From NCBI GenBank assembly GCA_025765595.1, contig JAIVFH010000153.1:1-64000 (forward strand): a stretch of 64,000 nucleotides of DNA, in the 5' to 3' direction. A program made the position numbers and the translations under genes. This document shows positions 22,831 to 34,180 of this stretch, piece after piece. The notes below the pieces were generated by a model. The model worked only from the letters and a program-made list of their open reading frames with translations. It did not search any database and was not told the DNA's origin. Numbering within the stretch: position 1 is the first letter of the stretch; every line of letters starts with the position of its first letter. This DNA comes from Obelidium mucronatum (lineage: Eukaryota > Chytridiomycota > Chytridiomycetes > Chytridiales > Chytriomycetaceae).

Positions 22831-22974
22831 TACACCCTCACATGGAACTAATGAACAAGATTGCGTTAGAAACTCTCCCAACCAGAATATGTGGCAAGGA
22901 AACTAAGAGAGCACAATTACACAACCCATGGATTGCCCTGTACAATGAATTAGAGATGTGCATCAAAGAAATTA
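22831..22974 (+). mobile_element. LINE fragment
   Basis: Short plus-strand piece matching the LINE at 21960-22110 (NPWIALYNELEMCIKE versus a similar QPMDSTIHQP-type region in shifted frame). It is truncated on both sides by other elements. Confidence 0.5.
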
Positions 22975-23817
22975 GGAGGCTGCCTGAATCAATCCCATCT
23001 TCATTTTCTGCTTCTCCAACTCATTCGCAGTTTCCAGCCTTTTTTCCTCTATTTGGAATTGCCTTTCCTTAAAATCCCTCTCCAAAGCTTGACTTTCCAA
23101 AAGTTGTCCCAACTCTTCTCGTTTCAGTTCCAAAGCCCCACCATCCATTTTTTCCTTCAATTTTAATTCATCTCTTTGGATTTCGTTCTCATGCTTCATT
23201 TGTTTGAAGTCTGTAGCATCTCGTTCTTCTTGAGCATGCATAAACGCTGTTGTTCACTGATCCGTTGGCTTGGCTTTAGAATTCAAAACTAATGTAGAAC
23301 CATCCACAAGGCTACTGGTACTGCTGCTACTTCTGGTTCTGGTGGTTTTTCACTTCCTTGACATTCCAACAGGAGTTCAGTTTCCTCAATTCACAGCATC
23401 TTCCAATGAAGTATAACTTCTCTTCGGTTGATTGGTCATTCTCAAACAGGGCATCATCCTCAAACTGACCGGTGTCATCTCTTCCAAGACCCTCCTCTGC
23501 AGCTTCCAACTCGCTTCCACAGTTGGCATTGTTATTGATAGGACAGTCTATTTCTTCTGTTGCAGAAGCTTGAATGTTTTGCCGCTCTCCAAACAGCCGA
23601 TCAAGTTGGCTATAGTTGGGACACATTGCCTCCAATTTCTCTTCGATGGTTGTGTGTCATTTTGGGAGGTATTTCTATTTTTGGAAAAAAGCGTTGCAAA
23701 AAAAAACGAGCCCAAAAAAGGGTCGACCAAGACGCTTTTTTGAGAAAAAAACAATTTCTTTTGGAAAAAATCATGGACAAAACAATACCAAAAAAATCTA
23801 ACTTTGAACCCCCCTAA
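22975..23817 (-). mobile_element. PIF/Harbinger remnant with accessory-protein fragment
   Basis: Minus-strand frames 23635-23327 and 23241-22972 resemble the accessory (Myb-like/coiled-coil) protein of the fuller Harbinger element at 38.3-40.8 kb. Both have an acidic EEGLGRDDTGQFEDD-type region, then a Lys/Glu coiled coil with ALELKREELGQLLESQ. The right edge is CCCCCCTAA, like the CCCCCTAA edge of the fuller element, and LINE sequence resumes directly after it. There is no transposase here. Confidence 0.55.
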
Positions 23818-24130
23818 TGGTTCCGCAGAAGACCAAACAAAGAATTCAAAGAAAAATACACTAGAGACATACGGTCAGTCACTTTTCTTCTTCGCAGTGC
23901 AGGTTGCAGCCCAATGGAACCTTGTTTAAGCCAAACCAAGTGAAACCAGCTTACTGCCCAGCCGCAACTATTAAAACTAAACTTATTATCAAAAAGCAAA
24001 GAAATAAAATACAAGTTACTAAATAAAGCAAATAAAACAGTTAATAAATAAATAAATAAAAATAAACATTTAAAAAAATTAAAATTAAAATTAAAATTAA
24101 AATTAAAATTAAAACAAAAGAAAATTTTCT
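23818..24130 (-). mobile_element. LINE scrap, then Helitron-like 3' terminus and body
   Basis: Bases 23818-23860 repeat the LINE piece seen at 22495-22540 (GAAGACCA...AAAGAATTCAA). At 23861 a reversed Helitron-like terminus starts (CTAGAGACATACGG...GCAGGTTGCAG). About 200 bp that follow match the segment after 36088 (CCCAATGGAACC...) and end in a TTAAAA-type AT repeat (24060-24115). Confidence 0.6.
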
Positions 24131-24740
24131 TGTTATTAACTTGTAATGACTTGTCTCTTGTAATGACCTTGTTTGTAATGAAAGTTGTTTGAAAATGAAA
24201 AAGGCATGCACCCTTCCAAAAAAAAGTATAAAAGAAGGAACTTTGCCCTTCAAAAAAAAGCATTCTACTGGTTGATGTCTTCTTTGGCTCAGATGCCAAA
24301 CCCAGGTTTTACTTTAATTAAATTAAATCTATTACTAAACCAAAATACTTCCAGTTGAATCTACTTGAATACTAGCTGGCAAAAAGGGTGTACACTTTTT
24401 GCTTGCATTATTACTAAGCATTATCACTATACATTATACACTATATATTACACTCTATTTCCTATACACTACACACTTCACATTATACACAATACAACAC
24501 ACCTACTATTCTGTATACAATACAAGACAGTGCACTGGCTGGTGGAAAGGGTGCACACTTTCTACCTGCTATATACTAATAATTCCAATCCAATACAATA
24601 CAATACAATACAATACAATACTATACTATACTATACTATACCATAGTTTGTTGGGAGACCGTAGCTGATATACGAATACCATACAATACCATACAATACA
24701 ATAGAATACAATACAATAAATAAAGCTACAGTCTCCCACT

Positions 24741-24773
<33 letters not shown>

Positions 24774-25039
24774 CCCCCCCTCCCTGCCTAAAATTTCTTC
24801 TTCTTAGCTCTCTAAAGCTTCATTGCCATGTAACTCTAATCTTATATTTTTCCATATTAATTTTTATAATAAAAATATGTACAACTAATTCCTCTTGGTA
24901 TTTAATTTGTTGTGCCCCCTGAAAGGCATCCAACTTATTTTCTAACACACCCATAGCTTAAATTCTTTTTATTATTCCTCTTAATATGTAAGTGGGTTCA
25001 GTTTGATTGTTACCTGATGGTCATGGGGCTGCATTGACG
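24131..25039. repeat. Low-complexity stretch with microsatellites and a poly-C run
   Basis: No gene seen. It holds short tandem repeats of AATAC/TATAC type (24420-24650, 24680-24715). A C homopolymer of 30 bases starts at 24743 and continues after one G. Two diverged copies of a block (AAAGGGTGTACACTTT near 24383; AAAGGGTGCACACTTT near 24546) are also present. Confidence 0.6.
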
Positions 25040-25264
25040 CGTACAAACCGTTGGACAACATAGATGAAAACATATATGAACCAATGAAAGCCGAGGTCAT
25101 CGAAGATGAAATTTGCATAGCAGTAGAGCAACTTGGAATCAAAAAAGCCACAGGGAACAGCGGAACAACCAAAGAACTCTTGCTAATGGGAGGGCAAGAA
25201 AACTGGAAACTCATAGTGAAGATGACGAAGAGTATATGGACTCCCCCAACTAATTCTCTCTCTA
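25040..25264 (+). mobile_element. LINE fragment, start of RT domain
   Basis: Encodes LGIKKATGNSGTTKELLLMGG, matching MGKNKAPGPSGTTREMLLMGG in the RT ORF at 32.46 kb. It is cut at about 25265 by a palindrome-rich element. With 25725-26083, 26739-27100 and 29045-29198 it forms one old LINE copy lacking the RT core. Confidence 0.7.
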
Positions 25265-25724
25265 AATTGTTAATAAACATGCAGGGTGGAAAATTGATTA
25301 TGGGAAAAAAATTTACAAAATATGTACAAGTGCAGAGTTGAGAACATTTTCATTTGATAATTATGTTAAGTTTAAAATTCGCATGGTTTCTAAGTTTCTA
25401 TTGCAATGGAAGAGATTTCTGCTGTAAAGTTGCTATAGTCTGCATCGTGCAGCGGAATAAATATTTGTTCTTGGTTGTTTTATGTTCACCGGTGCGAAGG
25501 GTCATTATCGGTTGAAAACTCCCCATTAGGGCTCCTAATGGGTCCAATTGGTTTGCTATTAGGAGTGAAAAACACTAGTAACGCTCCTATTAGGAGCGAA
25601 AAATCCGATTAGGAGCAATGAAAAAACGCGTTTTTTTTCAATCAGAATTCCTATTGGAGCTCCAATTGGGGCCAAATAGGCTCCAAATCACTCTCAGTCT
25701 GATTTGACATAGCAGCCCTTGCGT
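25265..25724 (+). mobile_element. Palindrome-repeat element, truncated copy
   Basis: Nearly identical to 47430-47870 of the complete element at 46662-47948. The 3' part (25495-25700) consists of repeated 10-12-mers such as TCCTATTAGGAG, CCCATTAGGG and CCAATTGGGG. It breaks off near 25705 where the complete copy continues into CGGATCCGATTAGG. Confidence 0.7.
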
Positions 25725-26083
25725 TTGTGGACGAAGTGGAAGTATTGCAAAAAGACCAAAGTGAGAGAATATTGTCTCAGCCGACAACTCAAACACAAGT
25801 GCAATTGAGGAAATACAGACCCAAATCCAAGCTATGGTAAACATGCTGAAAGACAAAAGAATCACAGACAAAAGCACAATAGTGATCATAAACACGGTGC
25901 TCATGCATCAAATAAGATACAAATGGCAAACTGTACCAGTCAGCCCAACTGATGTGGAAAAGTTGTTTAGGACTAAAGCAAAACAACCTAACAGCCTGCC
26001 AACCTCCCAAATGAAGCACTCACAGATATATAACCTCATCGACTGGAATGACCTATTTATGTACGACACAATCAGCAACTTGA
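25725..26083 (+). mobile_element. LINE fragment, C-terminal part of RT ORF
   Basis: Encodes KRITDKSTIVIINTVLMHQIRYKW and a following segment to YDTISNL, matching the LINE at 33.54-33.78 kb. It is interrupted exactly between A26083 and the next LINE base by the Helitron-like element; the frame continues at 26739. Confidence 0.75.
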
Positions 26084-26738
26084 CTAGAGACATATGCTCA
26101 GTTGCTTTGCTTCTTCGCAGTGCAGGTTGCAACTCCAGAGAAATTAGGACTTAGTGGAGATTTTAAGAAGACAGCCTCTTTTAATTTTGGGGCAAGTAAA
26201 ATAGAACTTCTGACTTATCGCAAACACCCCTAAAAAGAGATTTTCTGCTTACAAGTGCTGCAATCCCAGAAAATGTCAAACAATCATGAGTCTGCCTGCA
26301 ATCTGTACTGCTTACTAGGCATTAATCAGGGTTTGAGTCAATTTTTTTTTTGCCTTATTTTAGAGCTTCCATTATTTGCGTTAGTTGATGAATGAAATCA
26401 ATGAGATGAAAGCTTTTTCTGGTTTTCAGGTGGGCAAGCATGACATGGCAGCAGCCGGGAAATTAAATTAGTAAAACATGATTACTCAGGTCAAAAACCC
26501 CTTCGTGGGTTGTCTGGAGTTACTTTGGTTTCCAAGTCAATTTGCCTTTAATTGCCAGGGAAGCAACAGCTTGAACAAGTCCATTTTCTAAAAATAGAAC
26601 TATTAAAAACTCCCTTCTTAACCCTCAAACCATTTGAACAAAGTAGGAACATCTTTTCTATAAATAGAACTACAAGGAATTGGCCTTCAACCCCCTCAAA
26701 CTCCCCCTTAACATGACAGGTTGACAAGCAACGTGCAA
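26084..26738 (-). mobile_element. Helitron-like non-autonomous element, full length, reversed
   Basis: 655 bp. The minus-strand 5' end is TTGCACGTTGC and the 3' end is the shared terminus closing in CTAG. Removing precisely 26084-26738 joins ...AACTTGA and TGAAAG... of the LINE, restoring its reading frame (SNL then MKEKLLDL) with no target duplication. That is the A|T insertion of Helitrons. Relative to the copy at 30084-30748, the inner ~95 bp (about 26165-26262) is flipped. It is non-coding. Confidence 0.85.
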
Positions 26739-27100
26739 TGAAAGAAAAGCTATTGGACCTACAAGAGGTGGAGGCATCAAGCACCAAAACGAACCTACCA
26801 TGGAGAGCCGGAACATATGGAAATAACATACATGATGGTGCAAAGAGAGCAGGAAAATACTTTAAGTGTAGCAATGAACAAACACTGGAAGCCATTGGGA
26901 CCAGAATTAACAACTGTCTAAACAACACATATGATAACATCTACACTGATGGATCACTGAAAACCATCAATGCTGGAGCCCCAAGCATAGCAGGATCTGT
27001 ATTCGTCAGAGACGGTGCCAGCAGCCCCAGCAGCGGCAAACTGGAAGGAAATGCACACTCGACAAACCCAGAGCATATGGCCCTGAATGCAGCACTAATT
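26739..27100 (+). mobile_element. LINE fragment, RNase H domain start
   Basis: Encodes a linker and then DNIYTDGSLKT, the first RNase H catalytic strand (Asp in YTDGS), and NPEHMALNAAL. The frame is broken by a DNA transposon at 27101 and resumes at 29045 after removal of one ATT copy. Confidence 0.75.
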
Positions 27101-29044
27101 GAGTGATCCTTTTTTTCCAACCCAAAAATGTTTTCCAACCCACCAACATTTTCACCAAAACCAACAGCACCGCCCAACCGCTTGCGCCACACCATTGAAA
27201 TTTTGCAGAAATAAAGAAAAACGTATTATTAACGAATATCCAAAGCGGTTTTTTATTAATATAAACCCGAAATGAAATAATTCCGACTCTTCAATTCTCC
27301 TTGTCACACTCATTAACATGGGCGTCACTGATGCTTTTGCACTGAACCTTGCATCTCTCACAGAGTCTGAACTCATCGCAATTCGTACAAATAAACTATT
27401 TTGAGCTTCTCACCCAAGTTTTTGTACATTTGGCAGAGTTAGTTTCCCCTTGACACTGACGCGCCAATTTCAGAGCCTCCCACTCCGCTTTTTTGGCTTC
27501 CACCTCACGTTTCTTGTTATCTTTTGCAGCTTCTTTTGCTTGAGCATCGTCATTCTTCTGTTGCTCAGCTGCAAGTAACGTTTCTCGCAAGGTTTGTGAG
27601 TTGTAGACCTTGTTGGTTAAAACAGCATCTTGAGGCTTGACTTTGGCTTTTTTGACCACGGGAGCAGGAAGTTCAGCTAAAAACCAGCCCCGAAGCTGAG
27701 TTTGGGTGTCTGATGTTGCTGTTTGAGCATCCGTAATTGAGGCAACATTTTTGGCGGCATTTTTCAGGATGATTTCTGGATTTCAGGGATAAATGCCCGT
27801 ATTCTTGAAGGAGGCTTGAATATGGACCTTGGTTATCTTGTTCCGGATATAAAGAATGATTGGTATAAGTTTCCCCGATCTGGCCTATGGCAGTTTGGGA
27901 AAAGGCCCGCACGCGATGGAACTCAGAGACCAGGTTCTTTTTCAAATTCGCAAAAAACAGATCATCCAGAGGCTGCAAGAAGTGAGTGACGTTGGCAGGG
28001 AAATAATAACCCTGTATTCCAGCAGCGTGCATGGCTTCCAGTGTTGCCGGAGTCTTGTGGGTCCCAAGATTATCATGAAGAAGCACTGGGGTCAAACCCG
28101 GGTACAATTTCGAAAATTCCTCCTTAAAGACTGCCAAAACAGGTACCCACTGCTCTTCGGATATGTAACCAGTTTTACTGTAGACAAAGTACATTGGAGT
28201 GGTATCTTGGCTCCGTAGTCGCGCAGGTTCAGTTGTCAGTCCACCCGAACACCAGAGGCTGTAACAAAGGGAATATAGCTGGCCATAGGACCACGTTCAC
28301 CTTGGTGGACATTTGGGCGGTTACTGGACGTGCTCACAAGAAAGGAACCCTGGGAGCTTTTGTTTTCGAGTTTGATGCGCATTTCATCGACATTGACAAG
28401 ATTTCCCATGCTGTAGCCATTCTCGTCCATCCAATCCTTGAACAGTTTTACCCAGACTTTCACCTCAATTTCTGTAGCCGGTTTGATGCGGGAGGATGTT
28501 AGAGCTTTGACGGCTCGTTGGGTAATTTGCTTTTGGTGGCGGCCCAAGAAACCATTTAGCCATCTGTTTGGATTCCAATCTCCTGGTCCGCGGATTTCAA
28601 GGTACTTTTGGCGTACTAATTGCAAGAAATCTACTTGGCGTAATGGACTGTGGGACAAGGATCGGGCCTCCAAAAAGGCGACAAACACAAGCTCATCATG
28701 GTCTGAGAACAATTGCTTGCCGTGGACTCGATCAGGATGCTTGTCGATTCGCCGATAGATTCCGCGTGCAGCCTCGGCGGTAATACCATGGTTGGTAGCA
28801 ACTTGCTCGGCAGCTTGGCATTGGGGTATTGACTGATTCATCAAGGCACTGATTTCTTGAAAAAACTTGGGAAGCGGTGTCTTGGTCATGACGAGAGCTA
28901 CTGGATTTCGATCGCTTTCTTCTCATTGTTTGTTAGCTATGATGATTTTATTGTGGTGCTAACAGTTGCATTTTTATGGGCATTTTTTTAGGTGGTCACG
29001 TGGGTTGGAAATCATTTTTTTGGGTTGGAAAAAAAGGATCACTC
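27101..29044 (-). mobile_element. pogo/Jerky-type DNA transposon inserted in the LINE
   Basis: 1944 bp with terminal inverted repeats GAGTGATCCTTTTTTTCC at the left and the complement of the same at the right, continuing as CAACCCAAAAA. It is flanked by ATT on both sides (27098-27100 and 29045-29047). Excising the element plus one ATT restores the LINE RNase H frame (NAALIGCRNF). Inside is one minus-strand transposase gene. Confidence 0.85.
27396..28889 (-). pseudogene. DDE transposase, pogo/Jerky/CENP-B superfamily, frameshifted
   Basis: The frame from 28889 encodes a helix-turn-helix N-terminus (VATNHGITAEAARGIYRRI), a second DNA-binding region and NVDEMRIKLE, which carries the first catalytic Asp. 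After one frameshift near 28230 it continues with YSKTGYISEEQW, LLHDNLGTHKT (second Asp) and FLQPLDDLFFANLK (third acidic position). A second frameshift near 27675 leads to a Lys/Glu-rich coiled-coil C-terminus. About 480 aa in all. DDE transposases cut and paste their own element. The two shifts make it inactive as read. A paralogue fragment lies at 52.3-53.2 kb. Confidence 0.85.
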
Positions 29045-29198
29045 ATTGGGTGCAGGAACTTCTCAAACACAATCAATATTGATAACATGACAGTAATTTC
29101 GACCTACAATAGACTACAAGAACTCAACTTTAACATACACCCCAGAGAACTGAGCAAGAAAGCAAATGTAATGTCCACTGCAATCACATGTGAAATCA
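29045..29198 (+). mobile_element. LINE fragment, RNase H continuation
   Basis: Continues the LINE frame broken at 27100 (IGCRNFSN...VISTYNRLQELN). It ends at A29198 against the reversed Helitron-like terminus CTAGAGAC. Confidence 0.7.
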
Positions 29199-30083
29199 CT
29201 AGAGACATACGCTCAGTCACTTTGCTTCTTCGCAGTGCAGGTTGCATTTCAATACCTGGGGGCAAACATTTCTTTCTGGGGGGTGTTTTATTTTGATTGC
29301 CAGAAAATTTAAAGAGGCTGCCTCTTGCTTTCCAAAAAAACTCTGGTGAGCTATTTACATAAAATCTTGATGAACAGTGAACAGAAGATGTCAAACAAAT
29401 TCTCATCGTAAGCCTGCAATTGGTGCTGCTTCCTTGGCATATTGTCTGGCCTGGAGCTGCTTCTTGTTTTGTCCTCATTTGTTTGGAGCTTCCATAATTT
29501 GTGTGTTAGTTGGTGTTACATTGGTGAAAGTTGCAGGTTGCTTGTCAACTTGTCATGTTAAGGGGGAGTTTGAGGGGGTTGGGGACCAATTCCTTGTAGT
29601 TCTATTTATAGAAAAGTTCTCACTACTTGGTTAAAATTGTTTAAGGGTTAGAAAGGGGGTTTCTTAATAGTTCTATTTTTAGAAATGGACACGTTCAAGC
29701 AGTTATTTCCCTAACAATTTAAGGAAAACTGACTTGGACCAAAGTCACTCCATGCTCCAATAATCTCTCCAGAAAACACAGGAACATTCAACTGTATCAA
29801 GTAGGGTTTTTTAGGGCCAGGTCCAAGTGCAAAGGCATCAAGAAAATGTCATCATTGGCACTACTCAAAAAACATTTTTTGTGACGACTTCCATTTATGA
29901 TTTTGCACTTGGACTCGCCGCTTACCTTAATGTTTAACATATTCAATTTTCCTGTTGCTCCAAGCTCCAAACAAACAAGGACAAAACAGCTCCAGGCCAG
30001 ACATAATGCCAAGTAAGCAGCAAATCTGTCTGCAGTGCTGTTGGCATTGCTGTTTGGTTTGTTTGACATCTTCTGTTCACTGA
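29199..30083. mobile_element. Two partial Helitron-like elements, opposed
   Basis: 29199-29530 is a reversed partial copy starting with CTAGAGACATACGC...GCAGGTTGCA; its inner part is the complement of 30755-30830. 29531-30083 is a forward copy beginning TTGCAGGTTGCTTGTC and lacking its 3' terminus; it ends where the next copy starts. No coding content. Confidence 0.7.
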
Positions 30084-30748
30084 TTGCAGGTTGCTTGTCA
30101 ACCTGTCATGTTAAGGGGGAGTTTGAGGGGGTTGAAGGCCAATTCCTTGTAGTTCTATTTATAGAAAAGATGATCCTACCTTGTTAAAATGGTTTGAGGG
30201 TTAAGAAGGGGGTTTTTAATAGTTCTATTTTTAGAAAATGGACACGTTCAAGCTGTTGCTTCCCAGGTAATTAAAGGAAAATTGACTTGGAAACTGAAGT
30301 AACTCCAGACAACACAACTGTCTCAAGAAGGGTTTTTTGACCTGAGTAATCATATTTTACTGATTTAATTTTCCGGCTGCTTCCATGTCATGCTTGTCCA
30401 CCTGAAAACCAGAATGAGCGTCTGTCTAATTGATTTCATCAACTAACACAAATAATGGTAGCTCTAAAAGAAGGCAAAATAAGAATTGAGTCAAAGCCTG
30501 ATTAATGCCTAGTAAGCAGTACAGATTGCAGGCAGACTCATGATGAGAATCAGTCTCCTTTTGACATCTTCTGGTTAAATTTGGAAACAAAGACGACAGT
30601 CTCTTTTAATTTTCTGGCAAGACTTATCGCCAACACCCCTAGAAAGAAAATTTGTGCTTTCAAGTTTTGTAATCCCATTAAGTCCTAATTTCTCTGGAGT
30701 TGCAATCTGCACTGCGAAGAAGCAAAGTGACTGAGCGTATGTCTCTAG
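30084..30748 (+). mobile_element. Helitron-like non-autonomous element, full length
   Basis: 665 bp, from TTGCAGGTTGCTTGTCAACC to ...ATGTCTCTAG, followed by T. The 5' end TTGCAGGTTGC is complementary to the subterminal GCAATCTGCA that stands just before the 3' hairpin (asymmetric inverted repeats). The 3' hairpin is CACTGC-GAAGAA-GC-AA-AGTG. A short palindrome AGGTTG/CAACCT lies at the 5' end. This is the best reference copy. Confidence 0.8.
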
Positions 30749-30902
30749 TTTTAAATAGCTCACCAGAGTTTCTTGGGAAAGCAAAAGGCAGCCTCTTTAA
30801 ATTTTCTGGCAATCAAAATAAAACAATTGAAATCTTATAAAGACAAAATGGATTTGCAACCTGCACTGCGAAGAAGCAAAGTGACTGAGCGTATGTCTCT
30901 AG
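30749..30902 (+). mobile_element. Helitron-like 3' tail
   Basis: 154 bp matching the last part of the preceding element (GCCTCTTTAAATTTTCTGGCAAT...) and ending in the terminus TGCAACCTGCACTGCG...GTCTCTAG. The next base is T and starts LINE coding sequence. Confidence 0.75.
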
Positions 30903-31758
30903 TGATAGGATGCATCCAGGAAACTAAAGTTCCCAAAGAAGAGGGAAAAAAACAACGAAAACGGAAAAAGAAAAACACCAGACACCAACTACAACTACAA
31001 TACAGCGGAATTTGCAAGTGCAGAAGGGAAGTCAGGAGGAGTGGCAATCATAATCCGATCTGATATTGCAAAACACATTGGACAAAAAACCAGAAAGGGC
31101 AACTGGCTCATTGCTATAACCCTACATCTCAAAGGAGGGGAAAAAAGAGTAGTGAACATGTACATCCCCCCAAATCTCAGCAAATCGAGGGATGATGGAT
31201 GCCAACAGCTACACAAATGGAGAGGTGGACAGATTCCCAGCCACAAAGGAAAAAGACACAGGAATAATCCCCATCCTGGAAGAATGCGGGCTAACAGACT
31301 TCTTCAGATACCATAACCCAGAGCTTAGAAAATTCTCCAGGAGTAAAAAGGAACTCCGAAGGAAAAGTAATATACTGATCAAGAATCGACGCCATATTTG
31401 CAACTCCGACTATCGCAGGAATGACCAAACACTGCGACATACTAACAGAAGTGGAGGAGCTGAGAACCTCTGACCACGTCCCAGTAGTGGCCTCATTTGA
31501 CCTAACCAAAACCCACAACAAAGGACCCAAGGCCCCCAAAAAATCAGGGTGAGTAGTGGACTGGGATAAAGTGACAGAAAAGGAGAAAAAGGAATTTGAA
31601 GTTGGATGTGCAAAAATATACGAAAAAAATAGAGCAGAGTTACAAGATCAATGCGCAGGATTCCAGGTACTTGCTGGCAACCCTGAAAGAATCCAACAAC
31701 ACACAGAACTTGCAAACTCGACACTAAAGTGCACCCCGCCATCAGCAAATGAAAAACT

Positions 31759-34180
31759 GTGCGACCTAAAAGAAAGAGAAATAGCGAGAGGAATAGTGGA
31801 CAAAACGCAGAAAGAACACAAAAGGAAATTGAAAAACTGGCAATGGAAACACTACCCAGCAAAATCCTTGGGGGGGACCGGAGAACTCCAAGCGAAACAG
31901 AATCTGCTAAGTGGCACAGCCTATTCAAGACAATGGGAGGAGCAATTACTGAAGCGCACAGGGGACCAATAAAAGCAAGCACCTGGGATGAAATTAAGAG
32001 AAGGGCAACCGAGATCAAACATGACTGGGAAACACCCCCACCAGAAGCAGACCAAACAGACCTAAATAACACCATCAAATGGCTGAGAGGAGAGCGAAAT
32101 AAAGTGGAAAGAAAAGCCATATTGCTGAAAAAGGCCCAAACAGCCGACCAAATAAGAACAGCAATTGCAAAGAGAAACGAGATGTTCCGCACCCAAAGAA
32201 AAAGAATGTTTGACAGAATCCTTGACAGAGGGAGAGGAAACTCAGACATCAATAAGGTTAGCACCAAGGACGGCACAGTATTCAAATCAGAAGAAGTCAA
32301 ACTGGAAACAGACAAGGTCTTCAAGGAAGTTTTCAAACAACGAGAAACAAAAGATATAGACCTGGAATCACCATTTGCACAGGAATACATGCCCAAAGAG
32401 TCCATAGACCCAGCAATATATGACGAGCTAGAAAAAGAAATAACAACAGACCAAATTATGGAAGAACTCAGACAAATGGGAAAAAACAAGGCACCAGGGC
32501 CATCAGGGACTACAAGGGAAATGCTGTTGATGGGGGGAACTGAAGCATGCAAGTACTTCCACACAGTCATCCAACTATGCAAAGACTTCATGTTCACACC
32601 AGAAATCTGGACAAAGGGAAACATCCGACCAATCCCAAAATCAGAAGAGTGGGCTGGAGACCTCCTAAAAACAAGCCTGCTTGAAATACCGTATAAACTA
32701 ATGGAAACCATCTGGTACAACCTGCTCAAGAAAATCCTAATGGAAAACAAACACGTACTGGCAGGCCAAAACTTCAGCGTCCTCCCAGGGGAGTCAACAA
32801 AACCCTCCCTTCAAATGATTAATGCCATCATTGAGTACTGTAAAGAAAGAAACATGACAGCATACCTCCTATTTAATGACATTGCAAAGGCCTTCGACAG
32901 CGTTGGCCCCACAGCAGTAATGAGAAGCCACAGGAGGCTGAAAATCCCATATAAATACTCAGCATGGAAATGGCACACACAACAACACATGACAGTAAAA
33001 GTACTAACCACATTTGGACCAACAGAAGGCTTCAAATGCGGAATCATGATACAGCAGGGGAGTGTACTGGCCCCCCTAGAATGGAGAATCTTCTGGGACA
33101 CACTGCTATGCACACTAGACAAAGAAACAGAAGGGATAACAATAAAAGCCCAACACACAACCCGCATAAACCTAGACGGCACTACAACCGGCCAGACCCT
33201 ACAAGAGCGGCTCATGGGGGAAGCATTTGTGGATGACACAGGGGCCTTTGCTGGAAACTGGACGGAGGCCGAAAAGCAAGCTGCACTAATATATGAATTC
33301 CAAGAACTGAACTCAATCAAATCCAACACAAAAAAGATGGCAATGATTGCTATAAACCCAGAAGAGAACCGCAAGCACCTCAAATGGCCAGACGGCAGCA
33401 AAATCACCATCATCAATAACAATAACAGCGAGAGAGTCCTCGGCAACTGGTTCTCAGCAGACAACCAGCACAAAGAATCAAAGCAACTCATCACCCAAAT
33501 TGTCACAAGTATGTGCAACCTCCTCGCCAAGAAAGAGATAACAGAAATCACTGCCTTCACCATAGTAAACACAGTACTCCTCGCAAAAGTACAATACATC
33601 TGGAAAACCATGACAGTCAGCGAAGCCTGTGTGGACAAGTGGTATAAAAAGTGCCTCAAAATGGTAAAACAGAAGGCAAGGCTGGCCCAAAGCACACCCA
33701 CCTCACTCCTAGAAAACCCAACACTATATGGCCTGGAGAACTGGAACCGCCACTACACAGCAGACAAAGTAAACAACCTCCTTATCAGCCTCAACGAAAC
33801 CACACTGCTGGGCAGAATAACTCAAATCAGGCTATTAAACCTGCAAGAAGACCTGGCACTACCCCATTGCCCCCTCCAAGAACCCTTCCAACCATCACTT
33901 AAAAGGGGAACACACAGCATGGGTCAACTCCTGGGCAGAATGGCAAAAGACCAAGATAATGGACAAACAGAAACCTTTGGAAAAATTGAAGGAGGGAACA
34001 CAACAATCTGGGAAGCACTTGGGAACTGGGCTATATACGACAAATTCAGACCACACCTCAAAAAAGACAACATCATGTTTGTTGACCAAATAGCTTCCTG
34101 GGATGGCAGAAAACTTCTGAACAGAAAAGACCTGATCAGGAGATACAAAAAAGACAACAGATCATACGGGTGGTACGAAG
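31759..34180 (+). pseudogene. LINE reverse transcriptase ORF
   Basis: An open frame of about 807 codons before the inserted element. It has an N-terminal Lys/Arg-rich linker and NKAPGPSGTTREMLL (RT block 0/1). FNDIAKAFDSV carries the first catalytic Asp, GIMIQQGSVLAPLEWRIFWD is block 4-like, and FVDDTG holds the catalytic Asp pair; GNWFSADN and a thumb region follow. The catalytic residues are intact, so the lesions lie outside: the endonuclease upstream is in other frames, and RNase H is separated by an insertion. It would copy RNA into DNA at a nicked target. A 446-codon frame on the opposite strand is only its shadow. Confidence 0.85.

Noticed and set aside
25495..25620. CRISPR-like array from the regularly spaced TCCTATTAGGAGC units
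   Set aside because: No constant repeat/spacer alternation and no cas-like genes; a eukaryotic genome with dispersed palindrome elements explains it.
31410..32750. 446-codon minus-strand frame
   Set aside because: It lies opposite the LINE RT ORF, whose catalytic motifs are clear; the antisense frame is hydrophobic, without domain content, and follows from the codon use of the sense strand.
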